A stretch of DNA of 64,000 nucleotides, taken from assembly GCA_020628865.1 (NCBI GenBank), contig JAHDEJ010000008.1, positions 88,532 to 152,531 on the forward strand, in the 5' to 3' direction. The position numbers and the translations under genes were made by a program. This document shows, piece after piece, positions 40,986 through 50,083 of the stretch (position 1 is its first letter; the number at the start of each line of letters is the position of its first letter). Origin of the DNA: Acidimicrobiales bacterium (GTDB taxonomy: Bacteria > Actinomycetota > Acidimicrobiia > Acidimicrobiales > SHLQ01). Below the pieces are notes generated by a model, which saw nothing but the letters and a program-made list of their open reading frames with translations, searched no databases and was not told where the DNA came from.

Positions 40986-41525
40986 ATGAAACAACCTACA
41001 CCAGTGACGACGTCACTCGGCAGCGTCATGCTCCGGAACGCGAAGGAGGACAATGCGGGAGCCATCGCTCGGCTCTGGCACGACGGCTGGCGTGACGGCC
41101 ACATCGGTCACGTACCCGCCGAGCTGCTTGCGCATCGCACCGCGAGCGAGTTCGAGCGTCGTTCGCGTACCCGCATTCCGCAGACAACGGTGGCGATCGC
41201 CCAACCGGCGGACGCCGTCGCCGGCTTCGTCGTCGTCACTGGTTGCGAGGTCGAGCAGCTGTACGTCGACGCAAGAAGGCGAGGCAGTAGCGTGGCGGCC
41301 GAGTTGCTCCGCGCCGCTGAGACTCAGATCCGAGGGATTGGTGGGAGTGTCGCATGGCTGGCGGTGGTACCCGGGAACCTCCGGGCCCGACGTTTCTATG
41401 CGCAGTGCGGATGGACCGACACCGGCCCGTTCGACAACCTTGCCGAGATCAGCGACGGTGCCACGATGCGGGTGCCGTGTCGGCGGTACGAGAAGCAGCT
41501 CGCCTCGAGCTCGGCTCGCCAATGA
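40986..41525 (+). CDS. GNAT-family N-acetyltransferase
   Basis: 179 residues. VEQLYVDARRRGSSVAAELL is the acetyl-CoA-binding motif A (Q/RxxGxG/A variant), and AWLAVVPGNLRARRFYAQCGW is motif B. ATG 40986 is the first start; ATG 41028 is possible. Overlaps the next gene by ATGA. Confidence 0.87.
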   Translation: MKQPTPVTTSLGSVMLRNAKEDNAGAIARLWHDGWRDGHIGHVPAELLAHRTASEFERRSRTRIPQTTVAIAQPADAVAGFVVVTGCEVEQLYVDARRRGSSVAAELLRAAETQIRGIGGSVAWLAVVPGNLRARRFYAQCGWTDTGPFDNLAEISDGATMRVPCRRYEKQLASSSARQ

Positions 41526-42466
41526 ACCAGACCGCAACGGAACCGCCTCTTCGAGACACCATTGCGCTCGTCGCGGGCGCGACCCGCGGCGCGGGTCGGG
41601 GTATGGCGGTTGCGCTTGGCGAAGCGGGAGCGACCGTCATCTGCACCGGCCGGTCGAGCCGAACAGCGGGCTTGACGTCCGACTACCCCGGACGCCCCGA
41701 GACAATCGAGGAGACCGCCGAACTCGTCGACGATGCCGGCGGTCGCGGCGTCCCGATCCCCGTTGACCACCTCGACCACACGCAGGTCGCAGCCCTCGCC
41801 GAACAGGTCCGCACCGATTACGGCCGTCTCCACGTCTGCGTCAACAACGTCTGGGGCGCCGAGACCCTCAAAGGACCCCCCAGCGAGTGGAACAAGCCGA
41901 TCTGGGACTGCGACCTCGACGACGGACTCCGGCTCCTGCACCTCGCCGTCGACACCCACCTGATCACCGCCCATCACCTCCTCCGCCTCTTGGTCGCCGA
42001 ACCCGGAGGTCTGCTGGTCGAGATCACCGACGGCACCCGCACCTACAACGCCGACACCTACCGAATCTCGGCCTTCTACGACCTCGCCAAGGCATCGGTC
42101 AACCGACTGGCCTTCGCATTCGGCCACGAACTCGCGCCCCACTCCGCCACCGCGCTGGCGATCACGCCTGGCTGGCTTCGATCCGAAATGATGCTCGAGG
42201 CCTTCGACGTCACTGAAGACAACTGGCGCTCCGCGACTGCACCACCGGGGTTCAGGGCCTCAGAAAGCCCACGCTTCGTCGGCCGCACTATTGCCGCCGT
42301 CGCAGCCGACCCCGAGCGGGCACAGTGGAACCAGCAGTCGGTCACCGCCGGTGAGCTGGCCCGCCACTACGGCGTCACCGACCTCGACGGCAGCCAACCT
42401 GACGCCTGGAGGTTCATCGCCGACAGCGCCGCCGATCCAACCGTCAACGCCAACGACTACCGGTGA
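41522..42466 (+). CDS. SDR family oxidoreductase
   Basis: 314 residues: ALVAGATRGAGRGMAVALGE (cofactor loop), NNVWGAE in place of NNAG, and YDLAKASVNRLAFAFGHEL with the catalytic Tyr-x3-Lys. A C-terminal extension of ~60 residues is longer than in classical SDRs. Translationally coupled to the GNAT gene. Confidence 0.88.
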   Translation: MNQTATEPPLRDTIALVAGATRGAGRGMAVALGEAGATVICTGRSSRTAGLTSDYPGRPETIEETAELVDDAGGRGVPIPVDHLDHTQVAALAEQVRTDYGRLHVCVNNVWGAETLKGPPSEWNKPIWDCDLDDGLRLLHLAVDTHLITAHHLLRLLVAEPGGLLVEITDGTRTYNADTYRISAFYDLAKASVNRLAFAFGHELAPHSATALAITPGWLRSEMMLEAFDVTEDNWRSATAPPGFRASESPRFVGRTIAAVAADPERAQWNQQSVTAGELARHYGVTDLDGSQPDAWRFIADSAADPTVNANDYR

Positions 42467-42488
42467 CCTGACCGACACCCACAGGTCA
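42464..42488. terminator. bidirectional terminator between convergent genes
   Basis: TGACCTG (42464-42470) pairs with CAGGTCA (42482-42488) across an 11-base loop between the ends of the SDR and RibD-like genes. Modest stem, no T-run. Confidence 0.35.
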
Positions 42489-43079
42489 GCGACTGCGGTC
42501 GATGAACATGCAGATGGCGCCGGTCTCGGTCAGCGATGCCGTCGTTGTCTTCCAGGAGGTCGGGGCGAGATCGTCGAGCAGGCGGTGACCGCCGCCGGCG
42601 ATCTCGGGGGCGAGGGTGATGCTGAGCCGGTCGACGAGGTCGGCTTCGAGGAGTTGGTGGATAATGCTCATACTGGCGAGAACGACGATGTCATCCCCCT
42701 CCGACTCACGGAGGGCGCCAACGACGTCCACCGGCGTGCGGTCGGTGACCGCGGTGTTGGCCCATGGCGATGCGTCGATGGTGTTGGAGAACACGATCTT
42801 GTCGACGTCAGTCAGCCAGCGGGAGATGACCCGGTCACCTTCAGAGGCGTTCGGGTCATCGGCGATCGCCGGCCAGTAGCCGAAGTAGCCGTCGTGGTTC
42901 TTGCGGCCGAGCAACACGGTCCCGGTTGCTGCTCGCACCCGCTCGAAGTGAGCGTTCGCCGTCGGACTCGTCGCGTGCGGCACGACCCATCCCATGTCGC
43001 ACTCGCCGCCGGGTCCGTTGACGCGACCGTCCAGCGACAGAACGAAGCTGGCGACCACCCGCCGCCGGTGGGGGGTCAC
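42486..43079 (-). CDS. dihydrofolate reductase-like (RibD C-terminal domain) protein
   Basis: 197 residues: VVASFVLSLDGRVNGPGGEC, TVLLGRKNHDGYFGYWPAIA, and VLASMSIIHQLLEADLVDRL followed by LAPEIAGGGHRL. GTG start overlaps the SRPBCC gene's stop (GTGA). A flavin/deazaflavin-independent NADPH reductase of unknown substrate. Confidence 0.85.
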   Translation of the reverse strand: MTPHRRRVVASFVLSLDGRVNGPGGECDMGWVVPHATSPTANAHFERVRAATGTVLLGRKNHDGYFGYWPAIADDPNASEGDRVISRWLTDVDKIVFSNTIDASPWANTAVTDRTPVDVVGALRESEGDDIVVLASMSIIHQLLEADLVDRLSITLAPEIAGGGHRLLDDLAPTSWKTTTASLTETGAICMFIDRSR

Positions 43080-43564
43080 GCCGCCTGGAGGTGCTCGACC
43101 AGTTGGTCGACCACGGTGCCCCAGCCCTCGAGAAAGCCCATCTCCTCGTGCTGATCGCGCCCCGCACGATCGAGGTGCACGGCGATGGCACGGTAGGTGC
43201 AGCCGCCCTCGCCGTTGGGTTGGAACTCGATGATCCCGGTGAACGGCATGAACCCTTCGACCGGCCGGAAGCCGCTCGTCAGGGCGCTCGTCCACACGAG
43301 GCGCTCATTCGGCACGATCTCGAGATAGCAGCCGGTGCTGTCACCCATGGGTTCGCCGTCGGGGTCGTTCATGACGGTGCGGAACCCGCCGCCAGGCCGA
43401 AGGTCGATCTCACACAGCGAGGTGGAGTACGGACGGGGGGCGAACCATTGCTTCACCGACTCCGGGTCGGTCCATGCTGCGAAGGCGGCCTCGGGGGTGA
43501 CGGGGATGTCGCGGACGAGTTCGAGGTCGAGCACGGGATCGATCTCGTAGGTGGTGAACGTCAT
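43076..43564 (-). CDS. SRPBCC (AHSA1-like) domain protein
   Basis: 162 residues; ELVRDIPVTPEAAFAAWTDP, VKQWFAPRPYSTSLCEIDLR and the C-terminal GWGTVVDQLVEHLQA are AHSA1/START-like. Sandwiched between an ArsR regulator and a RibD-like gene, with ATGA and GTGA overlaps, so all three are one operon. Confidence 0.88.
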   Translation of the reverse strand: MTFTTYEIDPVLDLELVRDIPVTPEAAFAAWTDPESVKQWFAPRPYSTSLCEIDLRPGGGFRTVMNDPDGEPMGDSTGCYLEIVPNERLVWTSALTSGFRPVEGFMPFTGIIEFQPNGEGGCTYRAIAVHLDRAGRDQHEEMGFLEGWGTVVDQLVEHLQAA

Positions 43565-43896
43565 TTCTTCTCCTGTTGGTTGATGACGAAGTCGTCGAAC
43601 TGGTCGAGGCGCTGCTCCCACACGAGCCGTTGCTCGGCGAGCCATGCGGTGAGCCCGTCCAGCCCGGTGGGGGCGAGTCGGAACGTGCGGGTGCGGCCAT
43701 GTTTGGTCGAGGTGACGATGCCGGCTCGTTCGAGCACGCCGAGGTGCTGCGTGAACGAGGGAAGGGCCATGTCGAACGGCTCGGCCAGATCGGACGTGGA
43801 TGCGGGTCCGCCCACGAGGCGTTCGACCACCTGACGCCGCGTCGGGTCGGCGAGCGCTTTCAACACCTCGTCGACCGGATCGGCAAGCTTAGGCAT
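43561..43896 (-). CDS. ArsR-family regulator
   Basis: 111 residues: VLKALADPTRRQVVERLVGG and STSDLAEPFDMALPSFTQHL (recognition helix), wing KHGRTRTFRLAPTGL. No metal-binding Cys pair, as usual for the ArsR proteins paired with SRPBCC genes. Probably autoregulates the operon. Confidence 0.9.
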   Translation of the reverse strand: MPKLADPVDEVLKALADPTRRQVVERLVGGPASTSDLAEPFDMALPSFTQHLGVLERAGIVTSTKHGRTRTFRLAPTGLDGLTAWLAEQRLVWEQRLDQFDDFVINQQEKK

Positions 43897-43992
43897 GCGC
43901 CTCACTATGCCCGACCTCAATGCTTAGGTCAACACCTAACTGTGGGGCGATGCTCGCGACGAATCGGCAGCCAGTCTGCCCGCCGGTGCCAT

Positions 43993-44382
43993 TCAGGTGC
44001 TGCGTCGTTCGTGGTCGCCACGCACGACGCAGAAGTGGTTGCCTGCGGGGTCGGCGAACACGACCCAACCCGACCCGTCGGGGTTGCGTCGATCGGCGAC
44101 CTCGGACGCACCCAGCGATCGAACTCGTTCGATCTCGTCATCACGGAGTCGGTCGGTCGACGCGAGGTCGAGGTGGACTCGCCCGGGGGGTTGCTGGAGA
44201 TCATCGACTTCGATGAAGAGCAACCGATGCCCGCTGGCCGGATCGACGATCATGCATTCCTCGTCACCACGTTCGTTCGGCTCGCCGGGGACGTCGCTGT
44301 AGCCGAGCAGCGCCTTCCACCACTCGGACAGCTCGAATGCGTTCGAGCAGTTGAAGCTCGTGTGGGACACGCCAATCGTCAT
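43993..44382 (-). CDS. VOC (glyoxalase-like) family protein
   Basis: 129 residues: MTIGVSHTSFNCSNAFELSE, LLFIEVDDLQQPPGRVHLDL and GWVVFADPAGNHFCVVRGD. ATG at 44382. Confidence 0.85.
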   Translation of the reverse strand: MTIGVSHTSFNCSNAFELSEWWKALLGYSDVPGEPNERGDEECMIVDPASGHRLLFIEVDDLQQPPGRVHLDLASTDRLRDDEIERVRSLGASEVADRRNPDGSGWVVFADPAGNHFCVVRGDHERRST

Positions 44383-44392
44383 GCCGGGGATC

Positions 44393-44944
44393 CTACGACG
44401 GCGTCGCCGAGCTCCTCCCCGACCCCGACGCCGCCACCAACCGTTCATATGCTTCGTCGAGCTCGGCCAGAACCCCTCCGTCGGGGCGGGGTTGGCGGCC
44501 GATGTGGATTGTTCGCAGCTCTTCCATGAACCGGTCTCGCATCTGGGGGCCGCCGCCGGCGAGCAGTTCGGCCCGGATGGAGAGCTCGGGTGTGGTGGGT
44601 AGCCAGCGGGCACCCCAGGCGCCGAGCTCGATGATGACCGGGACGAGCTCGATGGCCGCTTCGGTGAGGGTGTAGTCGACCTTCTGCTTGTGGTCCGGGT
44701 GAGGTCGACGTTCGAGAAGCCCGGCGTCGGTGAGCTTCGACAACCGTGAGGCGAGGACGTTCGAGGCGATGCCCTCCAGGCTGTTGTTGAGCAGTTCCCG
44801 GAAGCGGGTCCACCCGCCGAACATCACGTCTCGCAACACGATGAGACTCCACCGGTCTCCGAGCAGCTCCATGGTCATGTTGATCGGGCAGCCCGACCGG
44901 CCTTCGGGCACTCCGAGCTCCACCATGTCGACTGATTGCGCCAT
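44393..44944 (-). CDS. HxlR-family regulator
   Basis: 183 residues, longer than usual. GCPINMTMELLGDRWSLIVL holds the conserved N-terminal Cys, LASRLSKLTDAGLLERRPHP the recognition helix, and VDYTLTEAAIELV the wing. The C-terminal ~50 residues are an extension. Divergent from a RibD-like gene. Confidence 0.87.
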   Translation of the reverse strand: MAQSVDMVELGVPEGRSGCPINMTMELLGDRWSLIVLRDVMFGGWTRFRELLNNSLEGIASNVLASRLSKLTDAGLLERRPHPDHKQKVDYTLTEAAIELVPVIIELGAWGARWLPTTPELSIRAELLAGGGPQMRDRFMEELRTIHIGRQPRPDGGVLAELDEAYERLVAASGSGRSSATPS

Positions 44945-44983
44945 GCAATCAGTCTAGCTACAGTCGAGACGCTACCGATTGCA
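44944..44983. promoter_or_regulatory. HxlR operator candidate: TGCAATC/GATTGCA inverted repeat
   Basis: TGCAATC (44944-44950) and GATTGCA (44977-44983) form a 7-bp inverted repeat in the 71-base gap between the HxlR gene and the divergent RibD-like gene. TAGCTACAGT between them could serve as a -10 region. Confidence 0.5.
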
Positions 44984-45015
44984 CAGCGCAACCGGTTTGT
45001 TCGGAGGTCCCAACC

Positions 45016-45663
45016 ATGCAACGGGTCAGGGTGCAGAACTTCACCGTGTCGGAGGACGGGTACGGCGCGGGCGAGGGGCAGTCGCTCGAACGACCGTTCG
45101 GCCACGTCGACCCGGGCGACTTGGTTGGCTGGGCGTTCGAGACGGCGAGTTTCCCGGCCCGCACGCAACCTGGCGGGAGCCGTGGACTCGACGACCGGTT
45201 CACCAGGGACTTCGCCAACGGCATCGGCGCCGAGATCATGGGACGCAACAAGTTCGGCCCCCAACGAGGCCCCTGGACCGACCATGAATGGCTCGGCTGG
45301 TGGGGCGACACTCCCCCATTCCACACGCCCGTGTTCGTCCTCACCCACCACCTGCGACCTTCATTCACGTTGGGCGACACCACGTTCCACTTCATCGACA
45401 CCGGTTCCGCCGATGCACTCGAACGGGCCAAACAGGCCGCCGACGGACTCGACGTTCGAATCGGCGGCGGGGCGACGACCATCCGCTCGTTCCTCGAGGC
45501 CGATCTGATCGACGACCTCCACATCGCCGTCGCGCCGATCACCATCGGTGCGGGCAGCCGACTGTGGCACGACCCCGACGAACTCGACGACCGGTTCCAC
45601 CACGAGGTCATTCCCAGCCCCAGCGGCGTCACCCACCACGTCTACTGGCGCCGCGACCGATGA
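45016..45663 (+). CDS. dihydrofolate reductase-like (RibD C-terminal) protein
   Basis: 215 residues: MQRVRVQNFTVSEDGYGAGE, EIMGRNKFGPQRGPW and VRIGGGATTIRSFLEADLID, then APITIGAGSRLW. Related in fold to the protein at 42486-43079. Begins an operon with a VOC protein and a flavin-type oxidase. Confidence 0.87.
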   Translation: MQRVRVQNFTVSEDGYGAGEGQSLERPFGHVDPGDLVGWAFETASFPARTQPGGSRGLDDRFTRDFANGIGAEIMGRNKFGPQRGPWTDHEWLGWWGDTPPFHTPVFVLTHHLRPSFTLGDTTFHFIDTGSADALERAKQAADGLDVRIGGGATTIRSFLEADLIDDLHIAVAPITIGAGSRLWHDPDELDDRFHHEVIPSPSGVTHHVYWRRDR

Positions 45664-45686
45664 CCAGAGAAGCAACGGAGACCTGA

Positions 45687-46043
45687 ATGACCATCGACCA
45701 CGTTCTCGCCGTCGTCGCCGTCAGCGACTTCGACACCAGCCACACCTGGTACGAGCAGCTGCTGGGCGAGCCGGCCACGAACGTCCCCATGCCGGGCAAC
45801 CTCGCCGAATGGCGACTCACCGAGACCGGTTGGCTCCAGGTCTTCCACGACCCCGAACGAGCCGGCACGACCATGGCGAACCTCGCCGTCACCGACCTCG
45901 ACCATCACCTCGACGCAATCCGCCGACGCCGCATCACCCCCGGCGAGATCGTCGCCGCGAACAAGAACGTCCGACTGTGCACCATCCCAGACCCCGACGG
46001 GAACCGACTCACCCTCATCGGGAACTTCCGAGAGAACTACTGA
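45687..46043 (+). CDS. VOC (glyoxalase-like) family protein
   Basis: 118 residues: DHVLAVVAVSDFDTSHTWYE, TTMANLAVTDLDHHLDAIRR and the end CTIPDPDGNRLTLIGNFREN. Confidence 0.85.
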   Translation: MTIDHVLAVVAVSDFDTSHTWYEQLLGEPATNVPMPGNLAEWRLTETGWLQVFHDPERAGTTMANLAVTDLDHHLDAIRRRRITPGEIVAANKNVRLCTIPDPDGNRLTLIGNFRENY

Positions 46044-46045
46044 CC

Positions 46046-46609
46046 ATGGCCCGAACCACTGAGGCGCCAACCCCGAGACGAGCCGTGAACATCACCCGAC
46101 AATTCGATGACGGCGAACTCAAACGACACGACCCGACCGCCACCCTCGACTGGTCCGAGCTCCTCGACGCCATCGCCGGGGGCGGGACCTTCTGGCTCAC
46201 GTCCGTCAATGCCGAAGGCCGACCCCACACCCGGCCCGTCTTCGCTGTTGTTGCCCACGGCCACCTCGCAACGGCCTCCTCGGCGACCGCGGCCAAGACC
46301 AGCCACCTCAGATCGGCTCGGCCGACATCCATCGCAACGACGTGTGACGGCATGGACGTCGTCTGGAGCGGACCATCCCTGCGGATTCTCGACGACCGCG
46401 AGCTCGACGCAGTCGCCGAGGCGTACCGCAGCACCTACGGCTGGGACGTCGTTGCCGACCCAGCCTCTGCTGCGCTGACGGCGCCCTACGGCGCTCCGAC
46501 CGCCGGCCCACCGCCCTACCAGGCCTACCGAATCGAGCCGACCACCGTCCACGCCGTAGCGACCAGCGACGCGACGAGCGGACGATCGACCCGCTGGGAC
46601 TTCACATGA
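46046..46609 (+). CDS. pyridoxamine 5'-phosphate oxidase-like/F420-type protein
   Basis: 187 residues. GGTFWLTSVNAEGRPHTRPV is the split-barrel flavin/F420 domain start, and VVWSGPSLRILDDRELDAVA continues the barrel. ATG 46046. It follows the VOC gene by two bases and belongs to the same operon. Confidence 0.82.
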   Translation: MARTTEAPTPRRAVNITRQFDDGELKRHDPTATLDWSELLDAIAGGGTFWLTSVNAEGRPHTRPVFAVVAHGHLATASSATAAKTSHLRSARPTSIATTCDGMDVVWSGPSLRILDDRELDAVAEAYRSTYGWDVVADPASAALTAPYGAPTAGPPPYQAYRIEPTTVHAVATSDATSGRSTRWDFT

Positions 46610-46655
46610 GCTCGACAAGACCGTCAGACCGCCACACCCACAGAACGGAGCACCG

Positions 46656-47038
46656 ATGACCAAGTACCTGATGATCTTCCCCAGTCGAGCGATGAATGTC
46701 GCCGACAACGAATGGGAACAGGTCGGCCGCGACGCCCACGCCGTGGCCGCCGACGCCAAAGCAGCGGGCGTCTGGGTGTTCGGTGGCGGGCTCGACGAGA
46801 ACGTGCCACCGGTGCTGGTCGCCGGAGACGGCACCATCACCCCCGGCGCCTACCCCGAGCACGAGCCACCCTTCTGCAAGGAGGCGACCTCGACAGCGAA
46901 GACGGCCACAACGTCTACGCAGACCCCGCTGGGCACCCCTTCTGCATCGGCTGGGGCCACCCCACCCAAGACCAACTCCGCCGCTACCTCACGTCACGCA
47001 CCACACCCCCTCCGACCAACACCGCCGCCGACACATGA
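46656..47038 (+). pseudogene. YCII-domain gene fused by deletion/frameshift to a VOC-gene tail
   Basis: The first 65 or so codons, MTKYLMIFPSRAMNVADNEW to FGGGLDENVPPVLVAGDGTI, are a normal YCII-related protein. Near 46880 the frame changes and the next codons read SEDGHNVYADPAGHPFCIGW, the end of a VOC protein. Both parts are incomplete, so a deletion joined two genes out of frame. Confidence 0.65.
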
Positions 47039-47600
47039 CAACCACGGTCGACAAGCTCGTCACACAGCTCCACGACGAGGGCGATCCCGCCGCCCGCGAC
47101 GAACTCGCATCTCGCTACGGCATCCACACCGATGATGCGGTCGGCATTCCGATGCGTCGGCTGAAACAGATCGCCAAGCCACTCCGTCCGAACCACGAAC
47201 TGGCCGCCGAGCGGTGGGCGACTCGGCTGTACGAAGCTCGCACCATCGCCGCCCACATCGACGACCCGACACGAGTCACCGCAGAGCAGATGGACTCGTG
47301 GGCCCACGACTTCGACAACTGGGCGATCGTCGACACCACCTGCTTCCAGCTCTTCGACAAGGCCCCGGACGCCTGGTCGATGCTCGAACCCTGGGCCGAC
47401 AACAGCGTCGAGTTCATCAAGCGGGCTGCGTTCGCACTGCTGTGGGCGCTGGCCCTACACGACGCCGACGTTCCAGACGAGAACTATCGGCAGGCCCTCG
47501 CACTCATCGAATCCAACGCGACGGACGACCGACACGTCGTGCAGAAAGCCCAGACCACGGCCCTACGTGCCATCGCACAGAAGCGACCCCACGAGCCCAT
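47035..47600 (+). CDS. DNA alkylation repair (AlkD-like) protein, C-terminally truncated
   Basis: Starts MTTTVDKLVTQLHDEGDP with GIHTDDAVGIPMRRLKQIAK and WAHDFDNWAIVDTTCFQLFD, all AlkD HEAT-repeat features, and VVQKAQTTALRAIAQKRPHE. The normal C-terminal helices and stop are missing; the frame runs on directly into the membrane protein that begins at 47599. Probably a truncated or fused gene. Confidence 0.65.
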
Positions 47601-48037
47601 GCGCAACGCGCTCCTGATCGGACACATCACCTCGGCCATGCTGCTCATCGGACCGGCGACATTCGCGACATCAGCATTTCCCCGCCAAGCCGCAGCAGCA
47701 GCCAACGGCGACACCCTGCGCTCGGCGCCGCTCGAGTCCTACACCGCGTCAGCCGCAGCTACGGCAACGCCTCGCTCATCGTGGGAGCGATCGGCGTCGC
47801 GCTCGCACAACAAGGATCATGGTGGAACCAAGGGTCTGGATCTCACTCGTCGTCTTTGCCATCGCATCCGCAATCTTGATCCTCCTCGTCATCCCCACCC
47901 AGGCCAACATGCTCAACAAGGCCGAGGTCGGAGAACCAATCGACCCAGCCACCAAGGGTCGGCTCCACAGCATCACCGGCCTCTACTCCATTGCGTGGTT
48001 GATCGTGCTCGCCCTAATGATCATCAAGCCGGGCTGA
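47599..48037 (+). pseudogene. small integral membrane protein (DUF2269-like) with two frameshifts
   Basis: Three successive frames give one coherent protein: MRNALLIGHITSAMLLIGPA, then YGNASLIVGAIGVALAQQGS, then MVEPRVWISLVVFAIASAIL to ALMIIKPG. Each piece has the membrane helices of DUF2269-type proteins. Two frameshifts interrupt it, one near 47730 and one near 47818; a recent decay or assembly error. Confidence 0.6.
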
Positions 48038-48244
48038 CGCCACCAAAGCTCCGACGCCGCGCAAGGGCGCACATCGAGGCCGCTCGTCGATACGAAACCC
48101 ACAGCCGCTCGACACCCCTGACGAGGGGAAACGCGACTCCCGTGGGGTTCAACTCGGTGCCGGAGGGGCGAACACAACGGGCAACCCACGCCACCGGAGT
48201 GGGTGGGTCGTCTTGGCGGCGTGACAGTCGCAGTAGCGGTCGCT
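48038..48244. terminator. gap with bidirectional hairpin between convergent genes
   Basis: 207 bases without a gene. ACCCAC (48184-48189) pairs with GTGGGT (48199-48204) across a 9-base loop. It lies between the convergent membrane-protein remnant and the NarL gene and could terminate both. Confidence 0.4.
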
Positions 48245-48868
48245 TCAGGAGAGCACGCCGTTCTCGTACGCCACAGCGACTGCGGCCGCCCGGTCTGAGA
48301 CGCCGAGTTTGTCGTAGATGTGGAGCAGGTGAGTCTTGACGGTGGCCTGGCTGATGTGAAGCTCGGCAGCGATCGCGGCGTTGGTGTTACCCGACGCGAC
48401 ACCGCGAAGGACCTCGATCTCTCGAAGCGACAGCGCTCCTGCCTGCGGGTCTCGGACCCGTTCGACGAGTCGCTTGGCCACGGGTGGTGCCAGGACCGTT
48501 TCCCCCGCGGCGGCGCGCCGCACTGCGTCGACAAGGTCCTCGGAGGGTGCGTCCTTGAGCAGATAGCCGGCTGCGCCTGCTTCGATGGCTCGGACGATGG
48601 CTTCGTCGGTGTCGTAGGTGGTGAGGACGACGATCGCGGCGTCGGGCCATTCGGCGCGGATGGCTTCGATGGCGCCAACGCCGTCGAGGTTCGGCATGCG
48701 CAGATCGGTCAGCACGACGGAGGGCCGGTGTTCGAGTGCAGCGCTGACGGCCTCGTAGCCATCGGCGGCCTCAGCGACGACCTCGACGTCGGGTTCAGCT
48801 GCGAGCAGCGCAACGATGCCGCCGCGAACGATGGGGTGGTCGTCAGCAACGACGAGAGTGATGGTCAC
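48245..48868 (-). CDS. NarL/LuxR-family response regulator
   Basis: 207 residues: receiver domain with DDHPIVRGG, the phosphoacceptor Asp in VVLTDLRMPNLDG and the KD Lys in GYLLKDAPSE; C-terminal LuxR helix-turn-helix SLREIEVLRGVASGNTNAAI and ISQATVKTHLLHIYDKLGV. GTG start overlaps the kinase gene's stop. Confidence 0.93.
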   Translation of the reverse strand: MTITLVVADDHPIVRGGIVALLAAEPDVEVVAEAADGYEAVSAALEHRPSVVLTDLRMPNLDGVGAIEAIRAEWPDAAIVVLTTYDTDEAIVRAIEAGAAGYLLKDAPSEDLVDAVRRAAAGETVLAPPVAKRLVERVRDPQAGALSLREIEVLRGVASGNTNAAIAAELHISQATVKTHLLHIYDKLGVSDRAAAVAVAYENGVLS

Positions 48869-50049
48869 GGTTGCCTCACGGGTAGCTGGACCGAGAAGAC
48901 GGTGCCGCGGTCGTGGCCGGGCTCGATCTCGAGCCCTCCGCCCAAGGTTTCCGCTCGTTGCCGGAGTGCAGCAAGGCCTTGCCCGCCGGTGAGGACTCCA
49001 CGGTCTGCGACCGCGTCGGGGGTGAATCCGATCCCGTCGTCGACCACGTCGAGCAGCACGGTGGAGCCGACATAGCTGAGCGTCATGTGCACCGTTGAGG
49101 CATGTGCGTGGGTTCGGACGTTGAGAAGGGCTTCTTGGGCAGCGCGCAGGAGGGCGACCTCGGTGGCGTTGTCGAGCGGTGTGGCCGTTCCTTCGACGGT
49201 GAGCGATGCGTCGATGTCGTCGCCGAGGGTGTCGAGTTGGCGGCGCAGCGCGTCGGTGAGGCTGCTGCGGTCGAGTTCCGCGGGTCGCAGCGCAGCCACC
49301 AGGCGTCGGGCCGCGGCCAGATTCTCTTCGGCGGTGGCCTCGATGCTCGCGAGCCCGTCGTCCCAGTCGTGGTTGCGCCGCGTGGCCCGGCTCACGAGGA
49401 CGATCGACGTGAAGCCTTGCGCGAGCGTGTCGTGCACCTCACCTGCGAATCGGGCTCTCTCGGCGAGCGTGGCGCGTTCGCTCTCGGCCACTGCGAGTTC
49501 GTCCCTTGTCTCCTTGAGTTCGGTGATCAAGGCAGCTTGGGCCTCGTTCTCATCGCCGACTCGGTAGATCACCATGGAGACGACGGCGCCGATGGCGAAG
49601 GTGATGAACGGGATCATCAGGCGCAGGGCGGAAGCGTCTGCGGCGATGTCGGTGGCCAACCAGACACCGCTGACCACCGCAGCGAGCGCGACCCCGATCT
49701 CGCGCCCTTTCGTGAAGCACATCGAGTAGAGCGCGAACGTGAGAATCGACCAGCGATCGTCTCGCACCATCAGCGCAGCCCAACCGCTGATGGCGATGAC
49801 GATCCCGGCGTACACGGTGGCGGTAGGCCAGTTCCGGAGCCGCTCGCTCAACGAGAAGACCATGGCGACGAGAACGACCGCGGCGACGGCGGTCCATGCC
49901 AGCGTCTCGGCGTCGGTGAGCGGTGGCGTCGTCGTCAGTGCGAGCCCGACCGCCCACAAGCCGATCGCCGCGCCGATCCAGGCGCGGGTGAGGGCCGAGA
50001 GTGGCGAGCGGTACTCGGTGGCGGTGTCGCCGATGGTCGTTTCGCTCAT
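48865..50049 (-). CDS. NarL-type sensor histidine kinase
   Basis: 394 residues. Six or so membrane helices in the first ~190 residues, then a coiled-coil linker and HisKA_3 dimerisation motif ERARFAGEVHDTLAQGFTSI (His at the phosphorylation site) and an ATPase domain with RAAQEALLNVRTHAHA and DVVDDGIGFTPD. Partner of the response regulator. ATG 50049 chosen over an upstream in-frame ATG (50142), which lacks a membrane-topology rationale. Confidence 0.9.
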   Translation of the reverse strand: MSETTIGDTATEYRSPLSALTRAWIGAAIGLWAVGLALTTTPPLTDAETLAWTAVAAVVLVAMVFSLSERLRNWPTATVYAGIVIAISGWAALMVRDDRWSILTFALYSMCFTKGREIGVALAAVVSGVWLATDIAADASALRLMIPFITFAIGAVVSMVIYRVGDENEAQAALITELKETRDELAVAESERATLAERARFAGEVHDTLAQGFTSIVLVSRATRRNHDWDDGLASIEATAEENLAAARRLVAALRPAELDRSSLTDALRRQLDTLGDDIDASLTVEGTATPLDNATEVALLRAAQEALLNVRTHAHASTVHMTLSYVGSTVLLDVVDDGIGFTPDAVADRGVLTGGQGLAALRQRAETLGGGLEIEPGHDRGTVFSVQLPVRQP

Positions 50050-50083
50050 CGGAACCAACGCTACTTCGGTCGGTCTGACGGGC

